Assembly: GCF_003992595.1 (NCBI RefSeq)
Contig: NZ_RZNA01000052.1
Span: 62,001 to 126,000 of the forward strand
Reading direction: 5' to 3'
DNA from: Flagellimonas oceanensis
GTDB taxonomy: Bacteria > Bacteroidota > Bacteroidia > Flavobacteriales > Flavobacteriaceae
Length of the DNA stretch: 64,000 bases
Positions 19,058 through 28,950 of the stretch are shown here, piece by piece. The notes under the pieces were generated by a model that was not told the origin of the DNA, searched no databases, and worked only from the letters and a program-made list of their open reading frames with translations. Within the stretch, counting starts at the first letter, position 1. Each line of letters opens with the position of its first letter. Both the position numbers and the translations under genes were made by a program.

Positions 19058-20581
19058 CTAGAAAAAGCCCAATTTGTTCTTATCGTAGGAAATCAGCATG
19101 TTTTTGGTCTGGGTATAGTGACTGAGCATCATTTTATGGTTTTCTCTTCCGATTCCTGACTTTTTGTATCCTCCAAACGGTGCATGTGCAGGGTAGTTGT
19201 GATAGCAGTTTACCCAAACCCTACCGGCTTGTATTTGTCTAGAGATTTTATAGGCTTGGTGCATGTCACGCGTCCAAACACCAGCGCCCAATCCATAAAG
19301 GGTATCGTTGGCGATTTCCAGTGCTTCGGCTTCATCCTTGAATGTGGTTACACAAACGACCGGACCAAATATCTCTTCTTGGAAGACACGCATTTTGTTG
19401 TTTCCCTTTAAAATGGTGGGTTGGATGTAATATCCACCTTCCAGGCCTTCGTTGTATGCAGCTTCTCCACCAGCCAATACTTCACAGCCTTCTTCTTTAC
19501 CTATTTGGATGTAGTTCATGATTTTCTCGAACTGATCATTGGATGCTTGGGCGCCCATCATGGTGGATGGATCCAAGGGGTGTCCCAGTTTTATGGCCTT
19601 GGTGCGTTCCACTACACGCTCAATGAATTTGTCATAAATGCTTTCCTGCACCAAGATTCTGGATGGGCAGGTACACACCTCGCCTTGGTTTAGCGCGAAC
19701 ATCACGGCGCCCTCCAAACATTTATCGAAGAATTCATCATCGGCATCCAAAACGCTTTCGAAGAAAACATTAGGGGATTTACCGCCCAACTCCAAGGTCA
19801 CTGGAATAATGTTCTTGGACGCATATTGCATGATCAATTGCCCGGTAGTGGTTTCTCCCGTAAAGGCGATTTTTTTTATTCGGGGACTGGAGGCCAATGG
19901 TTTACCTGCTTCCAAACCAAACCCGTTCACAATGTTGAGCACACCCGCAGGTAGAATATCCTCTATAAGTTCCATCAAAACAAGGATTCCAACAGGTGTT
20001 TGCTCTGCAGGCTTAAGTACCACACAGTTCCCAGCGGCCAAGGCCGGGGCCAATTTCCAAGCGGCCATCAGGATAGGGAAGTTCCAAGGAATGATCTGCC
20101 CTACCACACCTAGCGGCTCCATTACGTTCATGGACACGGTGTTGGCGTCCAATTCACTTACAGATCCCTCTTCTGCGCGAATCACTCCCGCAAAATATCT
20201 GAAGTGGTCAACCGCCAAGGGCATGTCCGCGGCACGTGTCTCGCGCAAGGCCTTACCGTTGTCCCAGGTTTCGACGCGGGCCAAGGCCTCGAGATTGTTC
20301 TCCATCACGTCGGCAATCTTCAATAATAGGTTACTCCGGTATGTTGCGGAGGAATTGTTCCATTCCGGCGCTGCCGCCCACGCTGCATCGATGGCCTTGT
20401 CCACATCCTCGGCCGTGGATCGCGCGATTTTTGTGAATGCATTTCCATCAACCGGGGAAATGTTGTCAAAATATTCTCCTTTGGTCGGCGGGGTCCATTT
20501 TCCGCCAATGTAATTTTCATACTGATCTTTGAACTTGGGTTTTTCCAAAACACCACGTTCCGTAGTTTGTACATCGCTCAT
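19058..20581 (-). CDS. NAD-dependent aldehyde dehydrogenase, AldB/ExaC type
   Basis: A 507-residue aldehyde dehydrogenase that oxidises aldehydes such as acetaldehyde to acids. Visible elements are [20 protein letters not shown], the cofactor loop [24 protein letters not shown] with the general-base Glu, [11 protein letters not shown] with the catalytic Cys (about residue 300), and EEIFGPVV. Overall it is closest to the AldB/ExaC group, which is typically followed by a DUF779 gene as here. An AraC-type regulator is transcribed divergently 212 bp away and is the probable activator. The physiological substrate is inferred, not shown. Confidence 0.92.
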   Translation of the reverse strand: MSDVQTTERGVLEKPKFKDQYENYIGGKWTPPTKGEYFDNISPVDGNAFTKIARSTAEDVDKAIDAAWAAAPEWNNSSATYRSNLLLKIADVMENNLEALARVETWDNGKALRETRAADMPLAVDHFRYFAGVIRAEEGSVSELDANTVSMNVMEPLGVVGQIIPWNFPILMAAWKLAPALAAGNCVVLKPAEQTPVGILVLMELIEDILPAGVLNIVNGFGLEAGKPLASSPRIKKIAFTGETTTGQLIMQYASKNIIPVTLELGGKSPNVFFESVLDADDEFFDKCLEGAVMFALNQGEVCTCPSRILVQESIYDKFIERVVERTKAIKLGHPLDPSTMMGAQASNDQFEKIMNYIQIGKEEGCEVLAGGEAAYNEGLEGGYYIQPTILKGNNKMRVFQEEIFGPVVCVTTFKDEAEALEIANDTLYGLGAGVWTRDMHQAYKISRQIQAGRVWVNCYHNYPAHAPFGGYKKSGIGRENHKMMLSHYTQTKNMLISYDKNKLGFF

Positions 20582-20793
20582 AATACTCTTGTTTACGTTA
20601 ATTTTTATGTTCGCTCACACTTTGCTCAAGTGACTGATTCTAAAAGTATTGATTTTGAAACCCGTACATCTGACGTATTCTATTAATGACATGACCAATC
20701 CTCTTTGTTTTTATATTTTTAACAAAACATCATGCTTTATTTTTTATATTTAGTAGGTATTTATGCAATATATTAAGGAGTAGATATTTTTGT
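20582..20793. promoter_or_regulatory. Divergent promoter region of the aldehyde dehydrogenase and AraC gene
   Basis: A 212-bp AT-rich region between divergent start codons. It must hold both promoters and probably the AraC-type operator. I see no clear inverted or direct repeat that could be assigned as that operator. Confidence 0.5.
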
Positions 20794-21702
20794 ATGCAGT
20801 TGTCGGATAAATTCTTTAAAGAAAGAAAACTTGAACATTTGGTCGAGAACCAAACTTCGTATACGTTGAACAATGCTTCAATGCATGTTTTTGAGACGCA
20901 TCTGCAAGCGGAAAAAGTACTCCTTCAGTTTGATCAACCAGTGCTTGCCTCTATGTTGATCGGAAAGAAGGTAATGCACCTCAGGGATAGGAAATCGTTT
21001 AATTTTCTACCCGGAGAGTCCTTGATTCTTCCCTCCAATGAAGTCATGTGCATTGATTTTCCCGAAGCTAACGAAGAGAATCCGACACGTTGCCTGGCCA
21101 TGGCCATTTCCGATGAAAAAATCAATAAGGTCATCAATTTGATGAATGAAGTGATGCCGAAACATGATGGAACTGAATGGGCTTTGATGGATTACAACTA
21201 CCATTTTACCAATGATGCCAGTATTTATGGTATTATTCAGCGATTATTGTACTTGTTCACGGAGAACCATCCCTCCAAGGACTATTTCGTTGACAACATG
21301 CTGCAGGAACTGATCATTCGAATCTTGCAGGGCAATACGCGGGAAAAATACTTGCAAAATGCTTCTAAGATAAGTTCGAACAATAGATTGGCCTATGTGA
21401 TCGAATATATCTCCAAGCATTTGCACGAACCGCTGTCCGTGAGCGATCTGAGCAAGAAAGCATGTATGAGCGAATCACATTTCCATAAGACTTTTAAAGA
21501 GGAATTGGGAGTGACCCCGATTGACTACATCAACAGTGAGCGCATAAAAATGGCCATCAATCTCTTAAAAGATCCCAACAGAAAAATAAAGGAGATTTAT
21601 TTGGAATGCGGGTTTGAAAACCGTTCGTATTTCAACCGCTTGTTCAAGCGAAAAATACACGTTTCGCCAGGGGAGTACCAATCAAAATTTATGAAACACT
21701 AG
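20794..21702 (+). CDS. AraC-family transcriptional regulator
   Basis: A 302-residue regulator. Residues about 20-180 form the AraC_N type N-terminal domain ([38 protein letters not shown]), and residues about 200-298 hold two helix-turn-helix motifs: [20 protein letters not shown] and [20 protein letters not shown] followed by HVSPGEYQ. Divergent position next to an aldehyde dehydrogenase/DUF779 pair suggests it activates that unit in response to an alcohol or aldehyde. The ligand is unknown. Its stop overlaps the 3' end of the convergent cysS by 4 bp. Confidence 0.9.
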   Translation: MQLSDKFFKERKLEHLVENQTSYTLNNASMHVFETHLQAEKVLLQFDQPVLASMLIGKKVMHLRDRKSFNFLPGESLILPSNEVMCIDFPEANEENPTRCLAMAISDEKINKVINLMNEVMPKHDGTEWALMDYNYHFTNDASIYGIIQRLLYLFTENHPSKDYFVDNMLQELIIRILQGNTREKYLQNASKISSNNRLAYVIEYISKHLHEPLSVSDLSKKACMSESHFHKTFKEELGVTPIDYINSERIKMAINLLKDPNRKIKEIYLECGFENRSYFNRLFKRKIHVSPGEYQSKFMKH

Positions 21703-23180
21703 TTAACGCTGAAGGTGGTCCCATCCTTACCATCTTTGATCTGAATACCCAATTCAACCAATTGGTCCCTGATTTTGTCGGAAGTGGCAAAATCCTTTTT
21801 GGCACGGGCTTCATTCCTAATATCAATCAATAATTCCATAACTCCATTGAGCGTATTGGAATTATCCTTGGCCATGGATTGATTTTCAATGCCAAGTACG
21901 TCGTAAACAAAGGCTTTCAGTGAATTTGCCAAGATGTCTTTGTCCTCAACGGAAATGGTCTCTTTGTCTTCTTTAATCAAGTTGATGTGCTTTACGGCCT
22001 CGAACAACTGCGCGATCAGAATCGGCGTGTTGAAGTCGTCGTTCATGGCATCGTAGCATTTCTGCTTCCAAGCGGCCACATCAAAATCCGATGCATCGCC
22101 CGTTTTTAATGTTTCGAGGTTATCAAGGGCGTCCATCAAACGGTTGTACCCTTTTTCAGAAGCTTGTAAAGCTTCATCACTAAGGTCCAAGATGCTGGTG
22201 TAATGGGCCTGCATCATAAAAAAGCGAACCACTGCAGGGGTGTAGGGCTTGCTTAAAATGTTATTGTCGCCGCTAAAAATCTCGGCAGGATAGATATTGT
22301 TGTCCGTGGATTTGGACATCTTTCTACCGTTGAGGGTCAACATATTGGCGTGCATCCAATAGTTTACAGGGGATTTTCCCGTACTGGCCTCTGCCTGTGC
22401 GATCTCGCACTCATGGTGTGGGAATTTCAAGTCCATTCCTCCGCCGTGAATATCAAAGGTTTCGCCCAGATATTTGGTGCTCATGGCAGTGCACTCCAAA
22501 TGCCATCCGGGAAAACCATCTCCCCAAGGGGATGGCCAACGCATGATGTGCTGGGGTTCCGCTTTTTTCCAAAGGGCAAAATCCTGAGGATTTCTTTTTT
22601 CGTCCTGGGCGGTAAGTTCACGGGTGTTGGTGATCATATCCTCCAACTTTCTGCCGCTCAATTTACCATAGTCATGATCCTTATTGAACTTGATCACGTC
22701 AAAATAAACGGAACCATTGGCTTCGTAGGCCAATCCTTTTTCAAGGATTTCTTTTATGATCTCTATCTGCTCAATAATATGGCCAGTGGCCGTAGGCTCT
22801 ATACTGGGGGGCAACAAATTGAATAATTGTAGGGTATTGTGGAAGTCGACCGTATAGCGTTGCACCACCTCCATGGGTTCGATCTGCTCCAGTTTGGCCT
22901 TTTTTGCAATTTTATCCTCGCCTTCATCCGCATCGTTTTCCAAGTGTCCAGCATCGGTAATGTTACGAACGTAGCGTACTTTGTACCCCAAATGCTTAAA
23001 GTACCTGAAAATCATATCAAAGGACATGAAGGTGCGGCAGTTGCCCAAGTGTACATTGCTGTAAACGGTCGGGCCGCAAACATACATGCCCACGTGGCCT
23101 TCGTTTATAGGTTCAAATATGTCTTTTTTTCCAGTAAGTGAATTATGGATTCTTAAGGTTTGGTCTTTATACAATTGCAT
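21699..23180 (-). CDS. cysS: Cysteinyl-tRNA synthetase
   Basis: A 493-residue class I aminoacyl-tRNA synthetase that charges tRNA-Cys. The zinc/ATP site shows [16 protein letters not shown] (C35; HIGH motif as HLGN at 44-47), [26 protein letters not shown] for the remaining zinc ligands, and KMSKSTDN (about 287) as the KMSKS loop. The C-terminal DALR-type region ends with [18 protein letters not shown]. Length is typical. It is followed on the plus side by the convergent AraC gene and preceded 15 bp upstream by folE, so a folE-cysS transcript is likely. Confidence 0.98.
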   Translation of the reverse strand: MQLYKDQTLRIHNSLTGKKDIFEPINEGHVGMYVCGPTVYSNVHLGNCRTFMSFDMIFRYFKHLGYKVRYVRNITDAGHLENDADEGEDKIAKKAKLEQIEPMEVVQRYTVDFHNTLQLFNLLPPSIEPTATGHIIEQIEIIKEILEKGLAYEANGSVYFDVIKFNKDHDYGKLSGRKLEDMITNTRELTAQDEKRNPQDFALWKKAEPQHIMRWPSPWGDGFPGWHLECTAMSTKYLGETFDIHGGGMDLKFPHHECEIAQAEASTGKSPVNYWMHANMLTLNGRKMSKSTDNNIYPAEIFSGDNNILSKPYTPAVVRFFMMQAHYTSILDLSDEALQASEKGYNRLMDALDNLETLKTGDASDFDVAAWKQKCYDAMNDDFNTPILIAQLFEAVKHINLIKEDKETISVEDKDILANSLKAFVYDVLGIENQSMAKDNSNTLNGVMELLIDIRNEARAKKDFATSDKIRDQLVELGIQIKDGKDGTTFSVN

Positions 23181-23195
23181 TTAAACGGTCGGTGT

Positions 23196-23876
23196 TTAAA
23201 ATTCGGTATCTAGGTTGATGTAGTCCAAAAATTCTCTTCGTGTGGCTTCTTCCTTGAACTTCCCACCATATTCGGCGGTTACCGTGCTACTATCGATGTC
23301 ACGTATGCCACGTGAGTTCACGCAAAGGTGTTTGGCATCGATGACACAGGCAACATCTTCTGTCCCCAGGACCTTTTGGAGCTCCTTGACGATCTGGATG
23401 TTCATGCGTTCCTGAACCTGGGGGCGCTTTGCAAAATAATCCACGACACGGTTCATCTTGGAAAGGCCAACTACTGTTCCGTTGGAGATATAGGCAATGT
23501 GCGCACGTCCAACGATGGGCAACAAGTGATGCTCGCAAGTGGAGTAGACCACAATATTCTTTTCCACCAACATTTCACCGTACTTGTACTTGTTGTCAAA
23601 TGTTGAGGATTTTGGTTTTCTCTCAGGGTGCAATCCGCCAAAGATTTCCTGTACGTACATTTTGGCCACTCGTTTGGGCGTTCCCTTTAAACTATCATCA
23701 TCCAAATCAAGACCCAGGGTAAGCATAATTTCCCTTACGCTTTTTTGTATTCTTTCGATTTTTTCTTCATCGCTCAATACAAAAGCATCATCTCTCATTG
23801 GGGTGTCCGTTGAGGAACCAACGTGGTCGTTTCCTCTTTCTTCATATTGTTCATCCAATGCCTGCTCTAGTTTCAT
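23196..23876 (-). CDS. folE: GTP cyclohydrolase I
   Basis: A 226-residue enzyme converting GTP to 7,8-dihydroneopterin triphosphate, the first step of tetrahydrofolate synthesis. Zinc ligands are visible in STCEHHLLP (C114, H117) and KHLCVNSRG (C185). LSKMNRVVDYFAKRPQVQER and GTPKRVAKMYVQEIF are further family signatures. The first 35 residues are a polar extension seen in many Bacteroidota FolE. The later pathway gene folP is at 41725-42558 in this window. FolE lies just upstream of cysS and divergent from a T9SS-secreted protein gene. Confidence 0.97.
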   Translation of the reverse strand: MKLEQALDEQYEERGNDHVGSSTDTPMRDDAFVLSDEEKIERIQKSVREIMLTLGLDLDDDSLKGTPKRVAKMYVQEIFGGLHPERKPKSSTFDNKYKYGEMLVEKNIVVYSTCEHHLLPIVGRAHIAYISNGTVVGLSKMNRVVDYFAKRPQVQERMNIQIVKELQKVLGTEDVACVIDAKHLCVNSRGIRDIDSSTVTAEYGGKFKEEATRREFLDYINLDTEF

Positions 23877-24009
23877 AGCTACTGCTTAAGGAGAGCAAAG
23901 ATATACATTAATGACCGATTTAACATCTGCTAACCGACGTTTGACAACATAAATTATTGTTAAGCCTAGCATCACGGTACTTTTATAATACCCAAACCGA
24001 CAGTCTTTT

Positions 24010-25812
24010 ATGTTTAAACTCTCTTTAAAGACCTTATTTGTACTATTGTTTTGGCAAGCCGCACAGGCACAGGTAGTGCCGGATTGTGTGGATGCTATTC
24101 CAATTTGTAGTAATACACCCATCAACGGTGGTACCAATGGTTTTGGTTCCGATGATTTTTATGGGGCGGCTTCCAGTGGTTGTTTGGAGCAGACCACTAC
24201 AGGCGCCATAGAATCCAACTCTGCCTGGTATCGTTTTAGAACGGCCGAAGCGGGACAATTGGGGTTCAACATAGGTCACAATGGTAATGAGGATTGGGAT
24301 TTTGCCCTGTATCGCGCCAGTGATTGCAACGATTTGGGCGAACCTGTCCGATGCAACTTTTTTGACAATAGCGAGAATACAAGCTTCATCGGGGTAGGGG
24401 AAGACCCTACGGGTGATGAGGATTCAGTGCACTACGAGGACTGGCTCCAAGTAGAGGCTGGAGAGGATTACTATCTTTTCATCAATAATTTCAGTAATGT
24501 GAATTCTGGATTTTCCATTCAGTTTACCGGAAACATTTGGGTGGATTATCCAAATACCGCCTTGGATTGTTCCATTGTGAGTAATTTATTGGGCCCGCCC
24601 ATTGCCGTTTGTGAAGGCGATACGGTGCAATTGGATGCCACAACTTCCGGGGCCATCAATTATGAGTGGTACAGCGATGGGGGAACTGGATATCAATTGA
24701 TTGCAGGTGTCAATAGTGCTACATATAATGTTCAAAATACAGGGCAGTACCGTGTAGTGGTCACCACATCCACAGAGAGCATTGTCAGCGATGTGCAAGT
24801 GGGATTCAATCAAGTGCCGATTACGGGTGTGCTTGCGGATGAAACCTTCTGTCATGAAGTTGATATGACTTTTGATTTAAACAGTAAAAATAGCGAAGCC
24901 TTAGGTGGAATGGACCCTGATGATTTTGTGGTCAGTTACCATGGTTCACAAGCTGATGCCGATGCGGGTGTCCATCCCTTGGAAAAGCAATACGTGTTGG
25001 CAGGAGGCTCAGAGACCATATATGTTAGGACGACATCCTTGGCGAACCCTGATTGTTATGATGCATCGCAAAACTTTGTGCTCAATGCCATTGAGACCCC
25101 TGTTCTAAGCGTTGAGGGGCAAGTGGTTTTCTGTGAAGCGGCAGGAAGTATGGAAATCGGTGAGATACAGGCCAATCCAAATTATACCTATCAATGGAGC
25201 ACGGGCGAGCAAACCCCTTCCATAATGGTTGCCGAAGCGGGAGATTATACACTGACGGTAACCCATCAATCCCATGGTGTGACTTGTCAGGCCAGTAGAA
25301 CGGTATCCGTGGAAATTTCCAATATGCCCCGGATTTCAAGTGTCGATATAGATGATATGAGTGTCAACAATACAGTGACCATCAACACGGAGAGCAATGG
25401 TATGTATGAGTTTAGCTTGGATGGGGTGGATTTTCAAACAAGTAATGTTTTTGAAGGCGTTCCGCCGGGCGTCCATACGGTAAGCATGCGCGACCCCTAC
25501 GGATGTGGTATGGTCGAGGAGGATATTGTAGTGGTTGGGTATTTGGCCATTTTCTCGCCCAATGGCGATGTAATGAATGAAACTTGGCAGGTTGAGGGGC
25601 TTTCTACCTTAAACTCGCCCATTGTGACCATTTACGATCGTTATGGTAAGCTCATCAAGCAAATGAACGAGTTCGATGCCGGTTGGGACGGAAGTTTTCA
25701 AGGTAAACCACTGCCATCCACCGATTATTGGTTCAAACTATCCTATGTTGATGATGATGGCAACCGGACTTACGCCAAGTATTTACAAAGCCATTTTTCG
25801 TTGCGACGATAA
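24010..25812 (+). CDS. T9SS type-B sorting domain secreted protein
   Basis: A 600-residue exported protein. Residues 1-20 are the signal peptide ending AQA. The N-terminal domain (PDCVDAIPICSNTPI, NSAWYRFRTAEAGQLGFNI, DWDFALYRASDCNDLG) recurs in the next gene. The middle contains Ig/PKD-like beta domains with paired cysteines. The last 90 residues are the gliding-motility-associated C-terminal (type-B) sorting domain: AIFSPNGDVMNETWQVEG, VTIYDRYGKLI, GWDGSFQGKPLPSTDYWF and HFSLRR. Known function of this C-terminus is export through the type IX secretion system, so the protein is probably at the cell surface or released. Its binding partner is unknown. Confidence 0.9.
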   Translation: MFKLSLKTLFVLLFWQAAQAQVVPDCVDAIPICSNTPINGGTNGFGSDDFYGAASSGCLEQTTTGAIESNSAWYRFRTAEAGQLGFNIGHNGNEDWDFALYRASDCNDLGEPVRCNFFDNSENTSFIGVGEDPTGDEDSVHYEDWLQVEAGEDYYLFINNFSNVNSGFSIQFTGNIWVDYPNTALDCSIVSNLLGPPIAVCEGDTVQLDATTSGAINYEWYSDGGTGYQLIAGVNSATYNVQNTGQYRVVVTTSTESIVSDVQVGFNQVPITGVLADETFCHEVDMTFDLNSKNSEALGGMDPDDFVVSYHGSQADADAGVHPLEKQYVLAGGSETIYVRTTSLANPDCYDASQNFVLNAIETPVLSVEGQVVFCEAAGSMEIGEIQANPNYTYQWSTGEQTPSIMVAEAGDYTLTVTHQSHGVTCQASRTVSVEISNMPRISSVDIDDMSVNNTVTINTESNGMYEFSLDGVDFQTSNVFEGVPPGVHTVSMRDPYGCGMVEEDIVVVGYLAIFSPNGDVMNETWQVEGLSTLNSPIVTIYDRYGKLIKQMNEFDAGWDGSFQGKPLPSTDYWFKLSYVDDDGNRTYAKYLQSHFSLRR

Positions 25813-25923
25813 TAAATGGGCCGTTTGTCGATTAACGGCAAATTTCTTCGATTAACACATACTAAACGGGCAATGTAGTGAGTTATAGGATGTAAGTAGC
25901 ATAATCATTAGCCCCAAAACTCT

Positions 25924-27360
25924 ATGAGAGCTCTATTTAGCGCTATCTGTTGTTTCTTTCTAATTCAAATAGTTGGCGCACAAAACTCACCGGATTGTAG
26001 AACAGCGATTCCTGTATGTGCTGATGCACCCATTATGGGTACCACGGATGGTAGTGGCGATATTGATGATTTTGATCCCGAAGTGATAACCCAGACCGGT
26101 TGTTTGGAAAAAGGAAGCAATAGTTCTGCCAATATCGAGAACAATTCGGGTTGGTACGTATTTAGGGCGGGAACAGATGGGCAGATAGGTTTTGATATTC
26201 AGGCGTTACCGGGTCCAACAGGAGTTATTACTGCAGAATGGGATTTTGCACTGTATGGGCCTTTTGATGAAACCTCCAACGAAAATTTCTGTACCATAGT
26301 GGGGAACGGTACTGCACAACCCATCCGCTGCAATTATGAATACAATGATACCGGATATACTGGAATCGGTGTAAACTATGCGGACGGTAGGGAAGGGGCA
26401 CCTTTTGTAAAAGGGAGCCAAAACACCTATGATGAATGGTTGAATGTTAGGGAAGGGGAAATCTATTACTTATTTATTAATAACTACGAAACCAATTTTG
26501 ATGGCGACCCAGAGTCTTTTATGTTGACTTTTACGGGCTCTTCGGTGGATGAGGATCAAGATAATGCCTTGGATTGTACCTTGAGAGATGAATTTTTAGG
26601 GTTTGACATTGTGGCCTGTGAAGGCGACCCGGACATTACGTTGTCCGCTTTGAATTCGCCCGTAGGTCCAAGTATAGCTGATATAACTTGGGAATTGGAT
26701 GCGGATGATGATGGAACATACGAAACAGTATTGGCAACTGGGGCAGGTGCTACGGAACTGACAGTTTCGAGTCCGAACTCTGGGCGGTATCGTGTTACCA
26801 TCGAATCTACGTTTGGAACAACAATCACCGATGATATTTTGATCACTTATTATGGTATTCCCAGTTTAACGGTAAATGTTTTGGATGATTTTGTCAATAG
26901 TGATCAGACAGATCCTTATAATGTTGAGTTTATTCCTGATGGAGATGGTAATTATGAGTATTCGGTCAATGGGGGCGAATTCCAGGATGACCCTATTTTC
27001 TTGGATGTTCCCCCGGGAATGAACCAAGTGGTGATCAATGATAAAAATGGATGCGGAACATCGGAACCTATTAATTTTTTGGTGGTCGGCTATCCCAAAT
27101 TCTTTACGCCCAATAATGATGGTGTCCACGATAATTGGAGCGTATATGGCGTTGAACAACTGGTCAACCCCGTGGTTTACATTTTTGATCGTTACGGTAA
27201 GCTTTTAAAGCAAATTGATGTCAACGTTGGTTGGGACGGTACCTTTAATGGGAGGGATATGCCTTCTTCCGATTATTGGTTCCGATTGGAATACGAGCGG
27301 GATGACGAGGGTGTTTTGGTGGCCAAATCCGTTCGGCGACACTTTTCCTTGGTACGATAA
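25924..27360 (+). CDS. T9SS type-B sorting domain secreted protein, paralogue of previous gene
   Basis: A 478-residue protein with a signal peptide (ending VGAQ), an N-terminal domain opening SPDCRTAIPVCADAPIMG that parallels the preceding protein, one or two beta-sandwich domains, and the type-B T9SS sorting domain: FFTPNNDGVHDNWSVYGVEQ, VYIFDRYGKLLKQI, GWDGTFNGRDMPSSDYWF and HFSLVR. It is shorter than its neighbour by one Ig-like module. The tandem pair probably arose by duplication with loss or gain of a module. It is 111 bp downstream of the first, with no obvious terminator between them, so cotranscription is possible. Confidence 0.9.
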   Translation: MRALFSAICCFFLIQIVGAQNSPDCRTAIPVCADAPIMGTTDGSGDIDDFDPEVITQTGCLEKGSNSSANIENNSGWYVFRAGTDGQIGFDIQALPGPTGVITAEWDFALYGPFDETSNENFCTIVGNGTAQPIRCNYEYNDTGYTGIGVNYADGREGAPFVKGSQNTYDEWLNVREGEIYYLFINNYETNFDGDPESFMLTFTGSSVDEDQDNALDCTLRDEFLGFDIVACEGDPDITLSALNSPVGPSIADITWELDADDDGTYETVLATGAGATELTVSSPNSGRYRVTIESTFGTTITDDILITYYGIPSLTVNVLDDFVNSDQTDPYNVEFIPDGDGNYEYSVNGGEFQDDPIFLDVPPGMNQVVINDKNGCGTSEPINFLVVGYPKFFTPNNDGVHDNWSVYGVEQLVNPVVYIFDRYGKLLKQIDVNVGWDGTFNGRDMPSSDYWFRLEYERDDEGVLVAKSVRRHFSLVR

Positions 27361-27390
27361 AAAAGGCCGGAAGAAACTCCCAGCCTTTAT
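27361..27390. terminator. Weak bidirectional terminator between convergent genes
   Basis: AAAGGC and GCCTTT flank a 16-bp region that allows some further pairing (GG with CC); A and T tracts lie on both sides. It is placed between two convergent genes. Confidence 0.45.
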
Positions 27391-27409
27391 CATTCTTAAT
27401 TTTCCTTTT

Positions 27410-28912
27410 CTAGAACTTCAAGGTGTATCCTAGCGATATATTGGTGTTGATCCTATTGATGAGTACGGAGCTGTCGATGCCTCCATCAAACAAATAGGAG
27501 TTTACATCCTGTTCGGTCCTACTGTAGGCCAAATCCAAACGACTGGCACCGAAATTATAACCGACACCCGCTGAGAATCCATTGAGGTCGCCCACAAAAT
27601 CACTATCAGCATAAGGGCTTTCCTCAAAACGGTATCCAGCCCTCAAACTGACCTGTTCTATACGGTACTCACCACCCAAACGATAGGAGTTCACCGCGCC
27701 TAGTGTGCCAGCGATATAATCATTTTCTGCTGTAAAGTTCGGGTCAGAGGTAGGTCTGAGCTCTGCTTTGGACATATCCTGGTAAGAATAATCCAAACTG
27801 ATGAGTCCATCCTGTCCAAAAACCAATGCCACGCTACCCGTGTATTTTTCAGGTGTTTTTATTCTGTATTCATCGTAGAGGTTCACAATGCCAAAATTGA
27901 TGTAATCAATATCGGAAACCGCCAAATCAGAATTGATTCGTTGCGATGTGTCATCTGTCAAAGTATACCAAGTTGGTGATTGATAACTACCTCCGATACG
28001 AATGGATTGGTTCAATTTGGCAATGGCTCCCAAACTAAAGGAGAAACCGTACCCTTCCGTGTGCAATAAGTTGTCAAAGGAGGTATATTGGATTGGGGAT
28101 TCGCCATCGTAACCTTCCTCATCCAGATACGTGATTCTATCATACAGTACATTGTGGAAGTTCACGGAAGCACCCAAGTATAGGTCGTCTTGATATTGTG
28201 TTGCAAAATTAAGAGTGAATTTACTGTTGTACCCGGATGTGTTCTGTAAAAACCTTTGGTTGACACTGCTGTACTGTGCATTGGAAAAATAGGAGGTGTT
28301 CTCATCAACATCGTCGACGGGTTCAATGATCCCTGCCTGGAAGCCAAGAAAGGCCTGTTGTGCGGAATAACCTAGATTGGCCCCGATATCCAAATATGCA
28401 TCTTCGATATATTCGCCTTGCTGTGTGCGCAATGGCCCTAAAGGTTCTCCTTGCGCAAAGTTCAAAAAGTAATTGTCTATTCCCACAGTGGTATTGCCTG
28501 ATGCGATGAATTCATTGTCGAAATTCCGTACCATATCATAATTGATGGCCAATGCAATTTTTTTCCAGGGGCTATCGGTCGATGAATTGAATACGAATAC
28601 TCCTCCCACTTGGTTAAAATCCAATGAATTGGAAGTGGTGTTCCTCAAGGTGCTACCAAAGCGGGCATCGTTGTTTCTATGATAATTGGAACCGGTAATG
28701 GATATCTCGCTAAAATTAAAGACCGCAGAACCTGCCGGATTAACGTTCAAGGCGGATAAATCGCCGCCCAAAGCTCCAAATGCGCCGCCCATAGCTTGAA
28801 ATCTTGCAGTTCCCTGAAGGTTTTCAGTGCTATAGCGAAGTACATCATCAATGGTTTGTGCGCTTGCGAGAGTGCATGCCAATACCATTATGAAAGTTAA
28901 GATTCTTTTCAT
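27410..28912 (-). CDS. OmpP1/FadL/TodX-family outer membrane transporter
   Basis: A 500-residue beta-barrel with signal peptide MKRILTFIMVLACTLASAQ. The early segment ARFQAMGGAFGALGGDLSALNVNPAG is the classic FadL-family plug/hatch sequence (RxxxMGGAFxAxxDDxSAxxxNPAG). The rest consists of alternating beta strands and ends LGYTLKF. Family members carry long-chain fatty acids or hydrophobic compounds across the outer membrane; the substrate here is not known. It lies downstream of, and in the same direction as, the low-complexity lipoprotein gene, with a 38-bp gap. Confidence 0.92.
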   Translation of the reverse strand: MKRILTFIMVLACTLASAQTIDDVLRYSTENLQGTARFQAMGGAFGALGGDLSALNVNPAGSAVFNFSEISITGSNYHRNNDARFGSTLRNTTSNSLDFNQVGGVFVFNSSTDSPWKKIALAINYDMVRNFDNEFIASGNTTVGIDNYFLNFAQGEPLGPLRTQQGEYIEDAYLDIGANLGYSAQQAFLGFQAGIIEPVDDVDENTSYFSNAQYSSVNQRFLQNTSGYNSKFTLNFATQYQDDLYLGASVNFHNVLYDRITYLDEEGYDGESPIQYTSFDNLLHTEGYGFSFSLGAIAKLNQSIRIGGSYQSPTWYTLTDDTSQRINSDLAVSDIDYINFGIVNLYDEYRIKTPEKYTGSVALVFGQDGLISLDYSYQDMSKAELRPTSDPNFTAENDYIAGTLGAVNSYRLGGEYRIEQVSLRAGYRFEESPYADSDFVGDLNGFSAGVGYNFGASRLDLAYSRTEQDVNSYLFDGGIDSSVLINRINTNISLGYTLKF

Positions 28913-28950
28913 TTCTTATGATTTAGATTTACCAATAATTGAAAGGATTA

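Noticed and set aside
18637..19125. A 162-codon plus-strand frame over the DUF779 gene
   Set aside because: It runs antisense through DUF779 and the dehydrogenase 3' end; the minus-strand genes match known families.
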